From an uncultured Bacilli bacterium (GTDB taxonomy: Bacteria > Bacillota_I > Bacilli_A > RF39 > UBA660), in contig CANQHT010000015.1 in NCBI GenBank assembly GCA_947623705.1, positions 1 to 17,969 on the forward strand: a DNA stretch of 17,969 bases, written 5' to 3'. The notes under the pieces are model-generated. The model did no database searches, was not told the DNA's origin, and was given only the letters and a program-made list of their open reading frames with translations. The translations under genes and the position numbers were made by a program. Positions 6,656-13,734 of this stretch are shown here, piece after piece. Each line of letters begins with the position of its first letter. Within the stretch, counting starts at the first letter, position 1.

Positions 6656-7849
6656 ATGAAAGATAAATATATTGAACTCTTATTAAAAAGATGTTTGAAG
6701 TTAAATAGTTCATCAGTATTATTTATTAATTATGATAAAGTTATCAAAAAATTTGTTAAGAAAATTGTTATAAAGGCCGAAGAAATGGGCATTAAAGATA
6801 TTTATTTAGATGAAATTGATACTTTAGAAGTACATGATTTTTTAAGGGCGGCTTCATTAGATAAAATTAAAAAAAGTAAAATATTTGATAATAGTATTTG
6901 GGATAAATATGCGAAAAAGAAAGCGGCATTTTTAATGCTGGAATCGGAAATACCCCATTTAATGGATGATATTGATGATGAAAAAATAGGCTTAGTTGCC
7001 AAAATTAGAAGAGAAACGAAACCTGTGTATAGAGAAATGCAACTTAAAGGGGAAATTCCTTGGTGTATCGCGGCCGTTCCAAATGAAGAATGGGCTAAAA
7101 AAATTTTTAGTGAAAGCGATAAACCATTAGATACTTTTTGGAATGTTTTAGCTAAATTATGTTTATTTGATACGAAAGATCCAAGCAAAAGTTGGGATAA
7201 ATTTTTAGAAAGTTTATCAAAAAGACAAAAGAAATTAAATGCTTTAAAAATTAGAAAGTTACATTATCGTAATTCTTTAGGTACAGACCTAGAAGTCACT
7301 TTACCTGAAGGGGTTATTTGGCAATCTATTGCTAGTGATAAATGGATAGTTAATATTCCAAGTTATGAAATATTTACTTCTCCTGATTATCGTAAAACTC
7401 AAGGAGTTGTTTATAGTTCTAGACCTTTAATTTATAATGGTAAAGTTATTGATGGCTTTAAAGTCGAATTTAAAGATGGCAAAGTTGTTAAATATAGCGC
7501 TAAAAAAGGTAAAAATGTTTTAAAAGAAATTATTGAAAGTGATAAACTCTCAAGTTTTCTAGGAGAAGTTGCCTTAGTTGATTATGATTCTCCGATATCG
7601 AATACCAATAAAGTTTTTGAAACAACTTTGATTGATGAAAACGCTTCTTGTCATCTTGCTTTAGGTAGTGCCTTCTTAGATTGCGTTAAAAATGGTAATA
7701 AGTTAAGTAAAAAAGAAATTGATGGCTTAGGTTTAAATTTATCTAAGAATCATGTTGACTTTATGATTGGCACCAAAGACTTAGAAATAGTCGCCGAAAC
7801 CCCAAATGGGAATGTGACAATTATGAAAAATGGTAATTTAGTTTTATAG
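6656..7849 (+). CDS. M29-family aminopeptidase (AmpS/PepS-like)
   Basis: The 397-residue protein is a cytoplasmic metallo-aminopeptidase of the AmpS/PepS/AmpT family, which releases N-terminal residues from peptides with a two-metal centre. The family's metal-binding residues are in place at the expected spacing: E238 (NIPSYEIFTSPD), E304 (FLGEVALVDYDSPI), H333 (DENASCHLALGS), H366 and D368 (NHVDFMIG). The full N-terminal domain is also present, with MLESEIP and the IPWCIAAVPNEEWAK stretch. One oddity: the residue seven after H333 is normally Tyr (HLALGSAY) and is considered part of the active site, but here it is Phe (F340). Start: GGTGAT is 3 bases before the ATG. A terminator follows directly. 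A 397-residue length is normal for the family. Confidence 0.95.
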   Translation: MKDKYIELLLKRCLKLNSSSVLFINYDKVIKKFVKKIVIKAEEMGIKDIYLDEIDTLEVHDFLRAASLDKIKKSKIFDNSIWDKYAKKKAAFLMLESEIPHLMDDIDDEKIGLVAKIRRETKPVYREMQLKGEIPWCIAAVPNEEWAKKIFSESDKPLDTFWNVLAKLCLFDTKDPSKSWDKFLESLSKRQKKLNALKIRKLHYRNSLGTDLEVTLPEGVIWQSIASDKWIVNIPSYEIFTSPDYRKTQGVVYSSRPLIYNGKVIDGFKVEFKDGKVVKYSAKKGKNVLKEIIESDKLSSFLGEVALVDYDSPISNTNKVFETTLIDENASCHLALGSAFLDCVKNGNKLSKKEIDGLGLNLSKNHVDFMIGTKDLEIVAETPNGNVTIMKNGNLVL

Positions 7850-7867
7850 GCTTTAAGCCTTTTTTTG
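7848..7867 (+). terminator. Terminator of the aminopeptidase gene
   Basis: AGGCT-TTA-AGCCT (7848-7860) followed by a T run to 7866; it begins inside the TAG stop codon. Confidence 0.8.
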
Positions 7868-7936
7868 TTGCTTTTAAAGTCTATGTATTATAGCAATATT
7901 TAGTAATAATTTTCCTTATTTGGGGAAGAATATTTA

Positions 7937-7955
7937 TAGATAGAAATACTATCTA
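7937..7955 (+). repeat. Dyad in the leader of the anchored surface protein gene
   Basis: TAGATAG (7937-7943) and CTATCTA (7949-7955) are perfect inverted arms around AAATA. The right arm ends 4 bases before the ribosome binding site AAAGGAG (7959-7965). It could be an operator or a 5'-end stabilising hairpin. No convincing -35/-10 pair was found in the 121 bases upstream of the gene. Confidence 0.5.
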
Positions 7956-7970
7956 AAGAAAGGAGTACGT

Positions 7971-8816
7971 ATGAAGAAGAAAATTGTATCGCTAATGGTA
8001 TTAACTTTAGTTTTATTACTTTCTTTAGCGACAAATGTTTATGCTGCCGATCTATTTGGTACTGTTAGAGTTATAAGTGCCGGTGAATCTGATATAGAAA
8101 ACAATACTAGTAAGACTGTAACTGTCAAGTATAATGCTGGTAATCTTAAATGGTATGAAAAAGATTTACAAATAGGACGTAATGTTGATGGATACTGGAT
8201 TGGTATTCGTATTGATGCTCCGAGTGGAAGAGCAGAAAACGCCAAATACAAAAGAGGAGGCGTTGAAGTATCTTTTGATAAAGTAAAAGATGGTACCGAT
8301 TACGTTAATGCATGGATTAATGTAACAAGTGCTAATTTACAAGCCATTAAAGAAAAAGGCGAACCTTATGTAATCTTAGAATATGAATTTGACTGGAACG
8401 GTGATGGTGATTTCAATGACCAAAAGCTAATCGTTCAAGTTGACCCAGATAAAATTGTTTTAGAAGATGTCCCTGAGACACATGCAAAAGTTACAGTAAA
8501 TAGTATTGTTGGTAGTAAAGTATTTACCGTTAAAAAAGGTGAATCTTTAAATGAATATTTAACAGATTCTGAAAAGGCAGTATTAAAACAATTACAAGAA
8601 GCCCCTAAAGGAAAGAAATTAGTAGGTATCTTTAAAGGTGATAAAGCATTTAGTTTAGATGAAAAAATTACTGAAGATACTGTATTAACTATTAAATTTG
8701 CAGATGTTTTAGATGAAACACCAAAAACAGGTGTCAATGATTCAATGCTTTCAAGTTTAGTATTAATGAATTTATCTTTATTAGGTATGCTTACTTTAAA
8801 GAAAAAATATAATTAA
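7971..8816 (+). CDS. Sortase-anchored surface protein (TPKTG sorting signal)
   Basis: The 281-residue protein has a signal peptide (MKKK, hydrophobic core 5-20, probable cut after VYA-25). At its C terminus is a sorting signal: TPKTG (250-254), a hydrophobic stretch (258-276) and a KKKYN tail. A sortase would cut within TPKTG and attach the protein to peptidoglycan. Residues about 27-165 form a beta-rich domain with a DWNGDGDFND stretch (132-141) resembling an acidic Ca-binding loop. Residues about 172-242 resemble an InlB B-repeat (VKKGESLNEYL...KGKKLVGIFKGDKAFSLDEKITEDTVLTIKF). Start: AAAGGAG lies 5 bases before the ATG. The class B sortase gene follows after an intergenic hairpin, a substrate-enzyme pair in one unit. 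The TPKTG form is close to the (S/P)PxTG signals reported for clostridial class B sortases. Confidence 0.93.
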   Translation: MKKKIVSLMVLTLVLLLSLATNVYAADLFGTVRVISAGESDIENNTSKTVTVKYNAGNLKWYEKDLQIGRNVDGYWIGIRIDAPSGRAENAKYKRGGVEVSFDKVKDGTDYVNAWINVTSANLQAIKEKGEPYVILEYEFDWNGDGDFNDQKLIVQVDPDKIVLEDVPETHAKVTVNSIVGSKVFTVKKGESLNEYLTDSEKAVLKQLQEAPKGKKLVGIFKGDKAFSLDEKITEDTVLTIKFADVLDETPKTGVNDSMLSSLVLMNLSLLGMLTLKKKYN

Positions 8817-8820
8817 AATT

Positions 8821-8851
8821 AAAATGAGGTAGTTTTCTACTTCATTTTTTT
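8821..8851 (+). terminator. Hairpin terminator/attenuator between surface protein and sortase
   Basis: ATGAGGTAG (8824-8832) pairs with CTACTTCAT (8837-8845; one G-U pair) around TTTT, with flanking A and T runs extending the stem, then a T run to 8851. Because the sortase gene starts at 8866 without an evident promoter, partial read-through may set a higher substrate-to-sortase ratio. Confidence 0.8.
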
Positions 8852-8865
8852 AAAGGATGATTTAA

Positions 8866-9612
8866 ATGCATAAAAAAATAATTAAAAAACTAATTTTTCT
8901 TCTTCTACTTATAATATTTATTTTAAGTAATGTTTGTTTTATTATTAATATAATTGAAATATATCACGATAAGAAAGTTAATACGCATATATTAGAAAAT
9001 ATTGAAATAGATGAAGAAGTACCTAGTAAAAGTGAATTATTAACTAAATTAGAAATATTAAATAAAGAAAATAATGATATAGTGGGTTGGATTCAAATTA
9101 AAGATACGAATATTAATTATCCTGTCTTACAAACCACTGATAATGATTATTATTTAGATCACAATTATTTAAAAGAAACATCTAAAAGAGGAAGTATCTT
9201 TTTAGATAAAGATGTTAATATAAATACCAGTTTTAATTATTTAATCTATGGTCATCGTTCTAAAACTAAATTAATGTTTGAAGATTTATATAACTATACT
9301 AAGAAAGATTTCTATTTAAAAAATCGCATAATTAATTTTGCTACTTTAGATAACGAATATGAGTATGAAATTATCGCCGTATTTTATTCCAAAGTTTATT
9401 ACCAAAATGAAAGTAATGTTTTTAGATATTATAATTATGCCAATATTGATAATGAAAATGATTTTAATTATTATATTGAACAAGTTAAAAAGAATAATAT
9501 TTATGATAATGATATAGATGTTAATTATGGCGATTATTTATTAACTTTATCTACTTGTGAATATACCCAAAAGAATGGTCGGTTAGTTATTGTAGCTAGA
9601 AGAATTAATTAA
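8866..9612 (+). CDS. Class B sortase
   Basis: The 248-residue transpeptidase has one N-terminal membrane anchor (about 7-30) and a complete class B catalytic domain. Hallmarks: NNDIVGWIQIKDTNINYPVLQ (69-89), DNDYYLDHNYLKETSKRGSIF (92-112), catalytic H130 (YGHRSK), the MFEDLYNY helix (137-144), catalytic C231 (LTLSTCEY) and R239 (GRLVIVARR). Class B sortases anchor a narrow set of substrates, often encoded next door, as here with the TPKTG protein. Start: AAAGGATGAT (8852-8861) lies just before the ATG. The generic label is used because sub-type (SrtB) cannot be fixed by eye. No other sortase substrate is seen in this window. Confidence 0.95.
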   Translation: MHKKIIKKLIFLLLLIIFILSNVCFIINIIEIYHDKKVNTHILENIEIDEEVPSKSELLTKLEILNKENNDIVGWIQIKDTNINYPVLQTTDNDYYLDHNYLKETSKRGSIFLDKDVNINTSFNYLIYGHRSKTKLMFEDLYNYTKKDFYLKNRIINFATLDNEYEYEIIAVFYSKVYYQNESNVFRYYNYANIDNENDFNYYIEQVKKNNIYDNDIDVNYGDYLLTLSTCEYTQKNGRLVIVARRIN

Positions 9613-9626
9613 AAAAGTTAAATACT

Positions 9627-9651
9627 TAAAAAACTAACATTTTTGTTAGTT
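9627..9651 (-). terminator. Terminator of the AAA_14 ATPase gene
   Basis: On the minus strand AACTAAC (9651-9645), a 6-base loop and GTTAGTT (9638-9632) are followed by a T run (to 9627). No T run exists in the plus direction, so it serves mainly the minus-strand gene while sitting between two convergent genes. Confidence 0.75.
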
Positions 9652-9662
9652 AAAAATTATTA

Positions 9663-10862
9663 CTATTCACTTAAAAAATCAATAATGTTAATGACTTGAA
9701 TTCCATCTATTTGTTTATTTTTTACATTATCCATGGTTAGTATTACTTTTTTATAATTGTCTTTTATTGCTAAAAGTGACTTTTTTTCTCTTTCTTCTAC
9801 TTTTTCATCTGTTAGACTTCTTGTAACTTGAAAGTATATTTTTTCATTAGGATTTATAGCAATAAAATCGATTTCTATATCATTATATTGTCCTACATAT
9901 ACTTCGTATCCTCGTCTTAGTAATTCTATGTAGATAATATTTTCATAACTACTACCCGTATCATAAGAAGAAATGCCAGCAATAATATTTTTAATTCCAT
10001 TATCTATAAAGTAATATTTTCCTTGCGTTTTTAGTAATTGTTTTCCCTTTAATTCATAACGAGGTACTCTATATATAAAATAAGCGTTTTCTAGCATTTT
10101 TAAATAAGAATCAACTGTTTCATTAGTAATTAAACTACCATTTTGTTTCATAAAATCTGCTATTTTATAAGGAGTTGTAAGATTACCAATTGTAGATGCC
10201 ATATATTTTATTAAGTTGTCTAAAAAAACAATATCTTTTATGTTATTACGACTAATGACATCTTTTTTTAAGACAACTTCTTTTAAATCATTTAAATAAT
10301 TAATGATTAAATTTTCGTTATCGTTCATATTAGCAATCATCGGCATTCCACCATATTTTAAATATTTATCAAATTTATCAAATTTGTCTTCTGTATCTTT
10401 AAAAGGATATATACTAATAAATTCTTTAAAGGAAAAAGGATATATTTTTATAGTTAAAACTCTTCCTGCAAGAAGGGTAGTAAGTTCGCTTGATAATAAA
10501 TAAGCATTGGAACCTGTTATGTAGATATCGGTATTAAAATCAACTAAAATAGAATTGACAGCTTTCTCCCATTTAGAAATATTTTGTACTTCGTCAAGTA
10601 AAATATAAAATTTATTTTTGTTAGTAATTTTATTCTTTATATAATTATATAAATCATTATAATCATTAATATTATAAAATTCAGCACTTTCAAAATTCAT
10701 ATAAATAATATTTGTAGTTTTTATTTTTTGACTTAATAAATAATCTTTGTATTGGAGTAATAATGTACTTTTCCCAGATCTTCTAACACCAACTATAACC
10801 TTAATTAAATTAAGGTCTTTACTTTCTATTAATTGATTTAAATATTTTTCTCGAATTAACAT
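9663..10862 (-). CDS. AAA_14/DUF4143 family ATPase
   Basis: The 399-residue protein belongs to a large family of ATPases with an N-terminal AAA_14 domain and a C-terminal DUF4143 domain, common in gut bacteria and archaea. Visible motifs: Walker A GVRRSGKST (25-33), Walker B YILLDEVQ (86-93), the TGSNAYLLS sensor region (116-124) and the arginine in LLAGR (R134). YPFSFKEF (141-148) and YLKYGGMP follow. The DUF4143 part carries YIELLRRGYEVYVGQ and EIDFIA...KIYFQVT, a restriction-endonuclease-like fold core. The biological role is not settled; involvement with mobile DNA or stress has been suggested for relatives. Start: AGGTGG lies 6 bases before the ATG. It has its own consensus promoter, dyad and terminator, so it is a stand-alone unit inserted against the direction of its neighbours. 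Confidence 0.95.
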   Translation of the reverse strand: MLIREKYLNQLIESKDLNLIKVIVGVRRSGKSTLLLQYKDYLLSQKIKTTNIIYMNFESAEFYNINDYNDLYNYIKNKITNKNKFYILLDEVQNISKWEKAVNSILVDFNTDIYITGSNAYLLSSELTTLLAGRVLTIKIYPFSFKEFISIYPFKDTEDKFDKFDKYLKYGGMPMIANMNDNENLIINYLNDLKEVVLKKDVISRNNIKDIVFLDNLIKYMASTIGNLTTPYKIADFMKQNGSLITNETVDSYLKMLENAYFIYRVPRYELKGKQLLKTQGKYYFIDNGIKNIIAGISSYDTGSSYENIIYIELLRRGYEVYVGQYNDIEIDFIAINPNEKIYFQVTRSLTDEKVEEREKKSLLAIKDNYKKVILTMDNVKNKQIDGIQVINIIDFLSE

Positions 10863-10880
10863 ATTTAACCACCTGTATTA

Positions 10881-10909
10881 AATATATAACAATTTTTTAA
10901 TTTTGTCAA
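10881..10909 (-). promoter_or_regulatory. Promoter of the AAA_14 ATPase gene
   Basis: On the minus strand, consensus -35 TTGACA (10909-10904), 17 bp, -10 TATATT (10886-10881). The start codon is 18 bases after the -10. Confidence 0.85.
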
Positions 10910-10910
10910 G

Positions 10911-10966
10911 TTTTACGGCTATAGCCGTAAAAAATCCGTTTTTTGTTTTTTTTACGGCTATAAGCG
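10911..10966. promoter_or_regulatory. Dyad operator candidate with a degenerate second copy
   Basis: Bases 10911-10932 are a perfect 22-bp palindrome with arms TTTTACGGCTA and TAGCCGTAAAA, one base away from the -35 of the ATPase promoter. A second copy starts 39 bp upstream (10950): its first 13 bases are identical, but its other arm is altered (AAGCG where AGCCG would be needed). The GC-containing core stands out against the AT background. The position suits a repressor or activator site. In the remaining gap (10967-11086) I see only AT-rich DNA with a repeated GGCAAC, without a gene. Confidence 0.6.
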
Positions 10967-11086
10967 AAATTATTTTTTTGGGTTTTTATATCAATTTTTT
11001 AGATTATTTTATTATAAATCTACCTATAGTATTTGATATAACTTATTATTTTTAATTACCAATTAATTTGGCAACTTTTTGGCAAC

Positions 11087-11108
11087 AAAAAACGAACTAA
11101 AAAGTTCG
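11087..11108 (-). terminator. Terminator of tRNA-Cys
   Basis: On the minus strand CGAACT (11108-11103), TTTT loop, AGTTCG (11098-11093), then six T (11092-11087). Confidence 0.85.
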
Positions 11109-11122
11109 GATAGATTTCTCAA

Positions 11123-11197
11123 TGGAGGAGCCGGCCGGATTTGAACCGGCGATCAGGGTGTTGCAGACCCACGCCTTAGCCACTTGGCTACGGCTCC
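11123..11197 (-). tRNA. tRNA-Cys (GCA)
   Basis: Read on the minus strand, the acceptor stem GGAGCCG pairs with CGGCTCC. The T-arm is GCCGG-TTCAAAT-CCGGC. The anticodon loop CTGCAAC carries GCA, which reads Cys codons. The discriminator base is U, as expected for Cys, and CCA is encoded (11125-11123). A promoter lies just upstream and a terminator downstream, so it is a single-gene unit. Confidence 0.95.
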
Positions 11198-11210
11198 AAA
11201 TAACAGTATT

Positions 11211-11239
11211 ATTGTACAATAATCTTATGTCTTTGTCAA
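11211..11239 (-). promoter_or_regulatory. Promoter of tRNA-Cys
   Basis: On the minus strand -35 TTGACA (11239-11234), 17 bp, -10 TACAAT (11216-11211). The tRNA begins 14 bases after the -10. Confidence 0.85.
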
Positions 11240-11248
11240 TTAACTGTA

Positions 11249-11284
11249 TTATATTTTATGCTTATTATATTTTATGCTTATTAT
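11249..11284. repeat. 16-bp tandem repeat, 2.25 copies
   Basis: TTATATTTTATGCTTA occurs at 11249-11264 and 11265-11280, followed by a partial TTAT. It lies between the divergent tRNA-Cys and HEXXH-protein promoters. Identical copies suggest recent duplication. Confidence 0.75.
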
Positions 11285-11326
11285 TTGCTAATAAATACTA
11301 AATAGATTTAAAAGTTTTTGATTTAT

Positions 11327-11355
11327 TTGACACAATTTTTAAGTTATGGTAAGAT
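11327..11355 (+). promoter_or_regulatory. Promoter of the HEXXH-protein gene
   Basis: TTGACA (11327-11332), 17 bp, TAAGAT (11350-11355) preceded by TGG (extended -10). Confidence 0.7.
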
Positions 11356-11379
11356 AATGCCTACAAAAAAGGGATATGT

Positions 11380-12237
11380 ATGGAAGAAGAAGTTTTAAAT
11401 TTAATAAATGCTTATACTTTTAGAGGTCAATTAGCTGATGAACAATTTATTAATCGTATTTGTGATATTATGCTTAAAGGTTTAGACATTGAAAGATATG
11501 TTAAAGATATTAAAATAGATGAAAAAGCCACCAATAAAAAATATGTTTTAGCAACCTATACTTTTAGAAATCAAATTTATCTTTTAAAATTCTTTTTACA
11601 GTCTTTTAAGGTTTATTTTGATACTGATGAAGAATTAAATAAATTATCAGGTGGTTATACTAAACTATTTTATAAAAATTTATTTTTTGTTAAAGTTATT
11701 CGCCATGAAATAGAACATGCTTATCAAGAGTTCTTAAAATTAAGCGGAACAGATTTAGAAAGTAAGATACTTCAAAATTCTTGTTTAATTACACGAAGTT
11801 TTCATAGTAATTTATTAAACAATATTGAACAAAAGAAATATCGTAAAAGATATTATAAATATTATGACTTTGATCCCAAAGAAAGACTCGCCGAATTAAA
11901 AGCCTCAATGTTAATATTAAAAATTTCGAAACTAGCTAATATTCCCGAAATTACGCAAGCTAATAATCATATGTTAGATGAATACATTTATAATACTTAT
12001 GCTAATTCTATTTCTCCAACAATATATTATTTAAAACAAATGCATTTAACAAACTTTTTAAAACAATTCTCTTGGTATTGTGAAGATGCACAAGATTGTT
12101 TGGATTTAGTTTCTCAATATTTTTCCTTTGCAACACGAATATATTTAGGTCTTCCTATTTCTAATTCTGAAAGAGGGATATTATATCAAGAATGCGAAGC
12201 AAATGTTGAAAGTTCATTATTAAGAAAAAAACTATAA
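11380..12237 (+). CDS. Putative HEXXH zinc metallopeptidase, family not recognised
   Basis: The 285-residue protein has no signal peptide or membrane helix. Residues 107-118 (IRHEIEHAYQEF) carry a clean HEXXH motif (H109, E110, H113) in a predicted helix, the usual zinc-binding and catalytic core of metallopeptidases. A downstream helix with two glutamates (KERLAELKA, E168 and E172) could supply the third zinc ligand, in the gluzincin manner. A Tyr/Arg/Lys-rich stretch (152-162) precedes it. The rest looks all-helical. I do not recognise the family. It could be an intracellular protease or a structural relative that only binds zinc. Start: AAGGGA lies a few bases before the ATG. Promoter TTGACA-17-TAAGAT is immediately upstream; no terminator is seen before the next promoter. 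Confidence 0.8.
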   Translation: MEEEVLNLINAYTFRGQLADEQFINRICDIMLKGLDIERYVKDIKIDEKATNKKYVLATYTFRNQIYLLKFFLQSFKVYFDTDEELNKLSGGYTKLFYKNLFFVKVIRHEIEHAYQEFLKLSGTDLESKILQNSCLITRSFHSNLLNNIEQKKYRKRYYKYYDFDPKERLAELKASMLILKISKLANIPEITQANNHMLDEYIYNTYANSISPTIYYLKQMHLTNFLKQFSWYCEDAQDCLDLVSQYFSFATRIYLGLPISNSERGILYQECEANVESSLLRKKL

Positions 12238-12271
12238 TTTGCAACCATAAATTGACAATAAACAACTTAAA

Positions 12272-12300
12272 ATTGGTGGTTGCTACCAATATTTTATACT
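12272..12300 (+). promoter_or_regulatory. Promoter with overlapping dyad, membrane XRE regulator
   Basis: TTGGTG (12273-12278), 16 bp, TATACT (12295-12300). The dyad ATTGGTGG (12272-12279)/CTACCAAT (12283-12290), with one G-T pair, overlaps the -35 and spacer. A protein bound there would block transcription, so autoregulation by the encoded HTH protein is plausible. Confidence 0.55.
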
Positions 12301-12324
12301 AAAATGAAGGCGTGAGGTGAAATT

Positions 12325-13614
12325 ATGAGTTTTGGTGAAAAACTAGCAAAATTAAGAAAAGAAAAGGGATTGAGTCAAGAAGAACTAGCGCAAGAATTAA
12401 ATGTTTCAAGACAAGCGGTATCAAAATGGGAATCCAATAATTCTTATCCGGAAACTGAAAAAATAATTCAAATTTGTAAATTATTTGATTATAGTATGGA
12501 TGAATTAATTGGTCTTAAAGATTTAGAAGAAAAAGAAGATAAAGGCAATGAGAATAATTTAAATGTAATAACTTTTAAAAATTTAAAAAAATATTTTAAA
12601 AGTTTAACAACGAAAGAAAAAATAAAGAAAGGCTTATTATTCTTATTCTGTGGCATATCTTTATTGGTAACCTGTTCTATAATTGCTTATTTTATTTTTG
12701 AATTTCTATTTTCATCAGTTTTTATTTATACCGAAGATTATTTAATTGCCTTTAGTTTTATTTGTCTTATAACATCAATTTATATATTCTATAAATTATA
12801 TAAGAATAAAAAGGCTTTAAAAAATAATATGGAAATAAAAATCGAGGAAAATCAAGAACGAGATAAACATTATGAATTCTATACCGATATTAAAACTATT
12901 TTAAAAAAGATCTGTCTATATTGTGGTAAATTAATTATTTTATTTTTAATATTTCCAACAGTTATTATATTTGTATGTAATATTGGGTTATTAATTTTTA
13001 CTTCTTATTATATTTATTATGGTATATTACTCGTATTTCTGGCCATTTGTCTTTTGGCAACAAGTGTTATCATTTATCTATTTTTAGAAATACTTATAAA
13101 ATTACTTTTAGATATGGAATTAAAATTCAAAAGAATATTTGTGATGTTTATGGCATCCCTTATAACATTCGGGGTTGGTGCGGGTTTATTTGTTTGTGAA
13201 ATATCCACTTATAAAATAATTAGATATAATGATTTATTAACATCTTATAATATCGATTATAGTGATGATTTAATAATATTAGAATTAGGAATTAGAAATG
13301 TTGTTTTTGAAAACCGCGATGACATTAAAATAGAATATTATGGTAATCCAAATTTTAAATTTAAAGTATATGATCAAATTATCGAAAGAAGTAATTACCA
13401 ATTATTTGATCCTTATTTACAACTTTATATGCCGGATTATAGTATGAATGAATATATTACGAATATGTTATCATCTGTTAAAGATAAAGAAATTAAATTC
13501 TTTGATGATAGTGTACTAAACTATGATGAAGTAATATATATGTCTAGAAAAAATTATGAAAAATTATGCAAAAATGAAGAGAAATGGCGAGAATCTATTC
13601 CCGTGGTAGGTTAA
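12325..13614 (+). CDS. Membrane-bound XRE-family regulator (five TM helices)
   Basis: The 429-residue protein starts with a well-conserved Cro/C1-type HTH domain (6-61): LRKEKGLSQEELAQELNVSR, then QAVSKWESNNSYPETEKIIQICKLFDYSMDELI. After a charged linker come five hydrophobic helices (about 103-125, 138-158, 202-226, 231-256, 271-291). A C-terminal domain of about 135 residues, beta-rich and Tyr-rich, should lie outside if the HTH is inside. This layout suggests a one-component transmembrane sensor that binds DNA from the membrane; the signal is unknown. Start: GAGGTGA (12314-12320) lies 4 bases before the ATG. The next gene encodes a MacB-like exporter in the same direction, separated by a terminator; control of that exporter is a reasonable guess. 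Confidence 0.87.
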   Translation: MSFGEKLAKLRKEKGLSQEELAQELNVSRQAVSKWESNNSYPETEKIIQICKLFDYSMDELIGLKDLEEKEDKGNENNLNVITFKNLKKYFKSLTTKEKIKKGLLFLFCGISLLVTCSIIAYFIFEFLFSSVFIYTEDYLIAFSFICLITSIYIFYKLYKNKKALKNNMEIKIEENQERDKHYEFYTDIKTILKKICLYCGKLIILFLIFPTVIIFVCNIGLLIFTSYYIYYGILLVFLAICLLATSVIIYLFLEILIKLLLDMELKFKRIFVMFMASLITFGVGAGLFVCEISTYKIIRYNDLLTSYNIDYSDDLIILELGIRNVVFENRDDIKIEYYGNPNFKFKVYDQIIERSNYQLFDPYLQLYMPDYSMNEYITNMLSSVKDKEIKFFDDSVLNYDEVIYMSRKNYEKLCKNEEKWRESIPVVG

Positions 13615-13635
13615 AAGAGATGCTTATCTCTTTTT
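13613..13635 (+). terminator. Terminator after the membrane XRE gene
   Basis: AAAAGAGAT (13613-13621), GCTT, ATCTCTTTT (13626-13634), then T; a 9-bp stem overlapping the stop codon. Confidence 0.85.
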
Positions 13636-13652
13636 CTTTTGCTTGAAACTTC

Positions 13653-13681
13653 TTGAAAAGTTCACAATTATTCAATATAAT
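13653..13681 (+). promoter_or_regulatory. Promoter of the ABC exporter gene
   Basis: TTGAAA (13653-13658), 17 bp, TATAAT (13676-13681). A small dyad AACTT/AAGTT (about 13647-13662) overlaps the -35. The leader is about 45 bases. Confidence 0.65.
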
Positions 13682-13734
13682 TAAATATAGTCTTTACTTA
13701 AAAGATTATAATATAATTTAAAGGAGGAACTTTT

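Noticed and set aside
6802..7188. Long open frame on the minus strand inside the aminopeptidase gene
   Set aside because: It lies opposite conserved M29 sequence with no ribosome binding site or promoter. The same applies to antisense frames within the surface protein (8039-8251, 8435-8737), the membrane protein at 16454-16756 and the PH-domain gene (2341-2544), and to the plus-strand frame inside the ATPase (10303-10503).
11070..11086. Repeated GGCAAC near tRNA-Cys as a possible attachment-site remnant
   Set aside because: The repeat is only 6 bp with 11-bp spacing, it does not match the tRNA 3' end, and no integrase gene is present.
12241..12274. TTGACA at 12252-12257 as the -35 of the membrane XRE gene
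   Set aside because: No -10 box lies 16-18 bp downstream; the TTGGTG/TATACT pair fits better.
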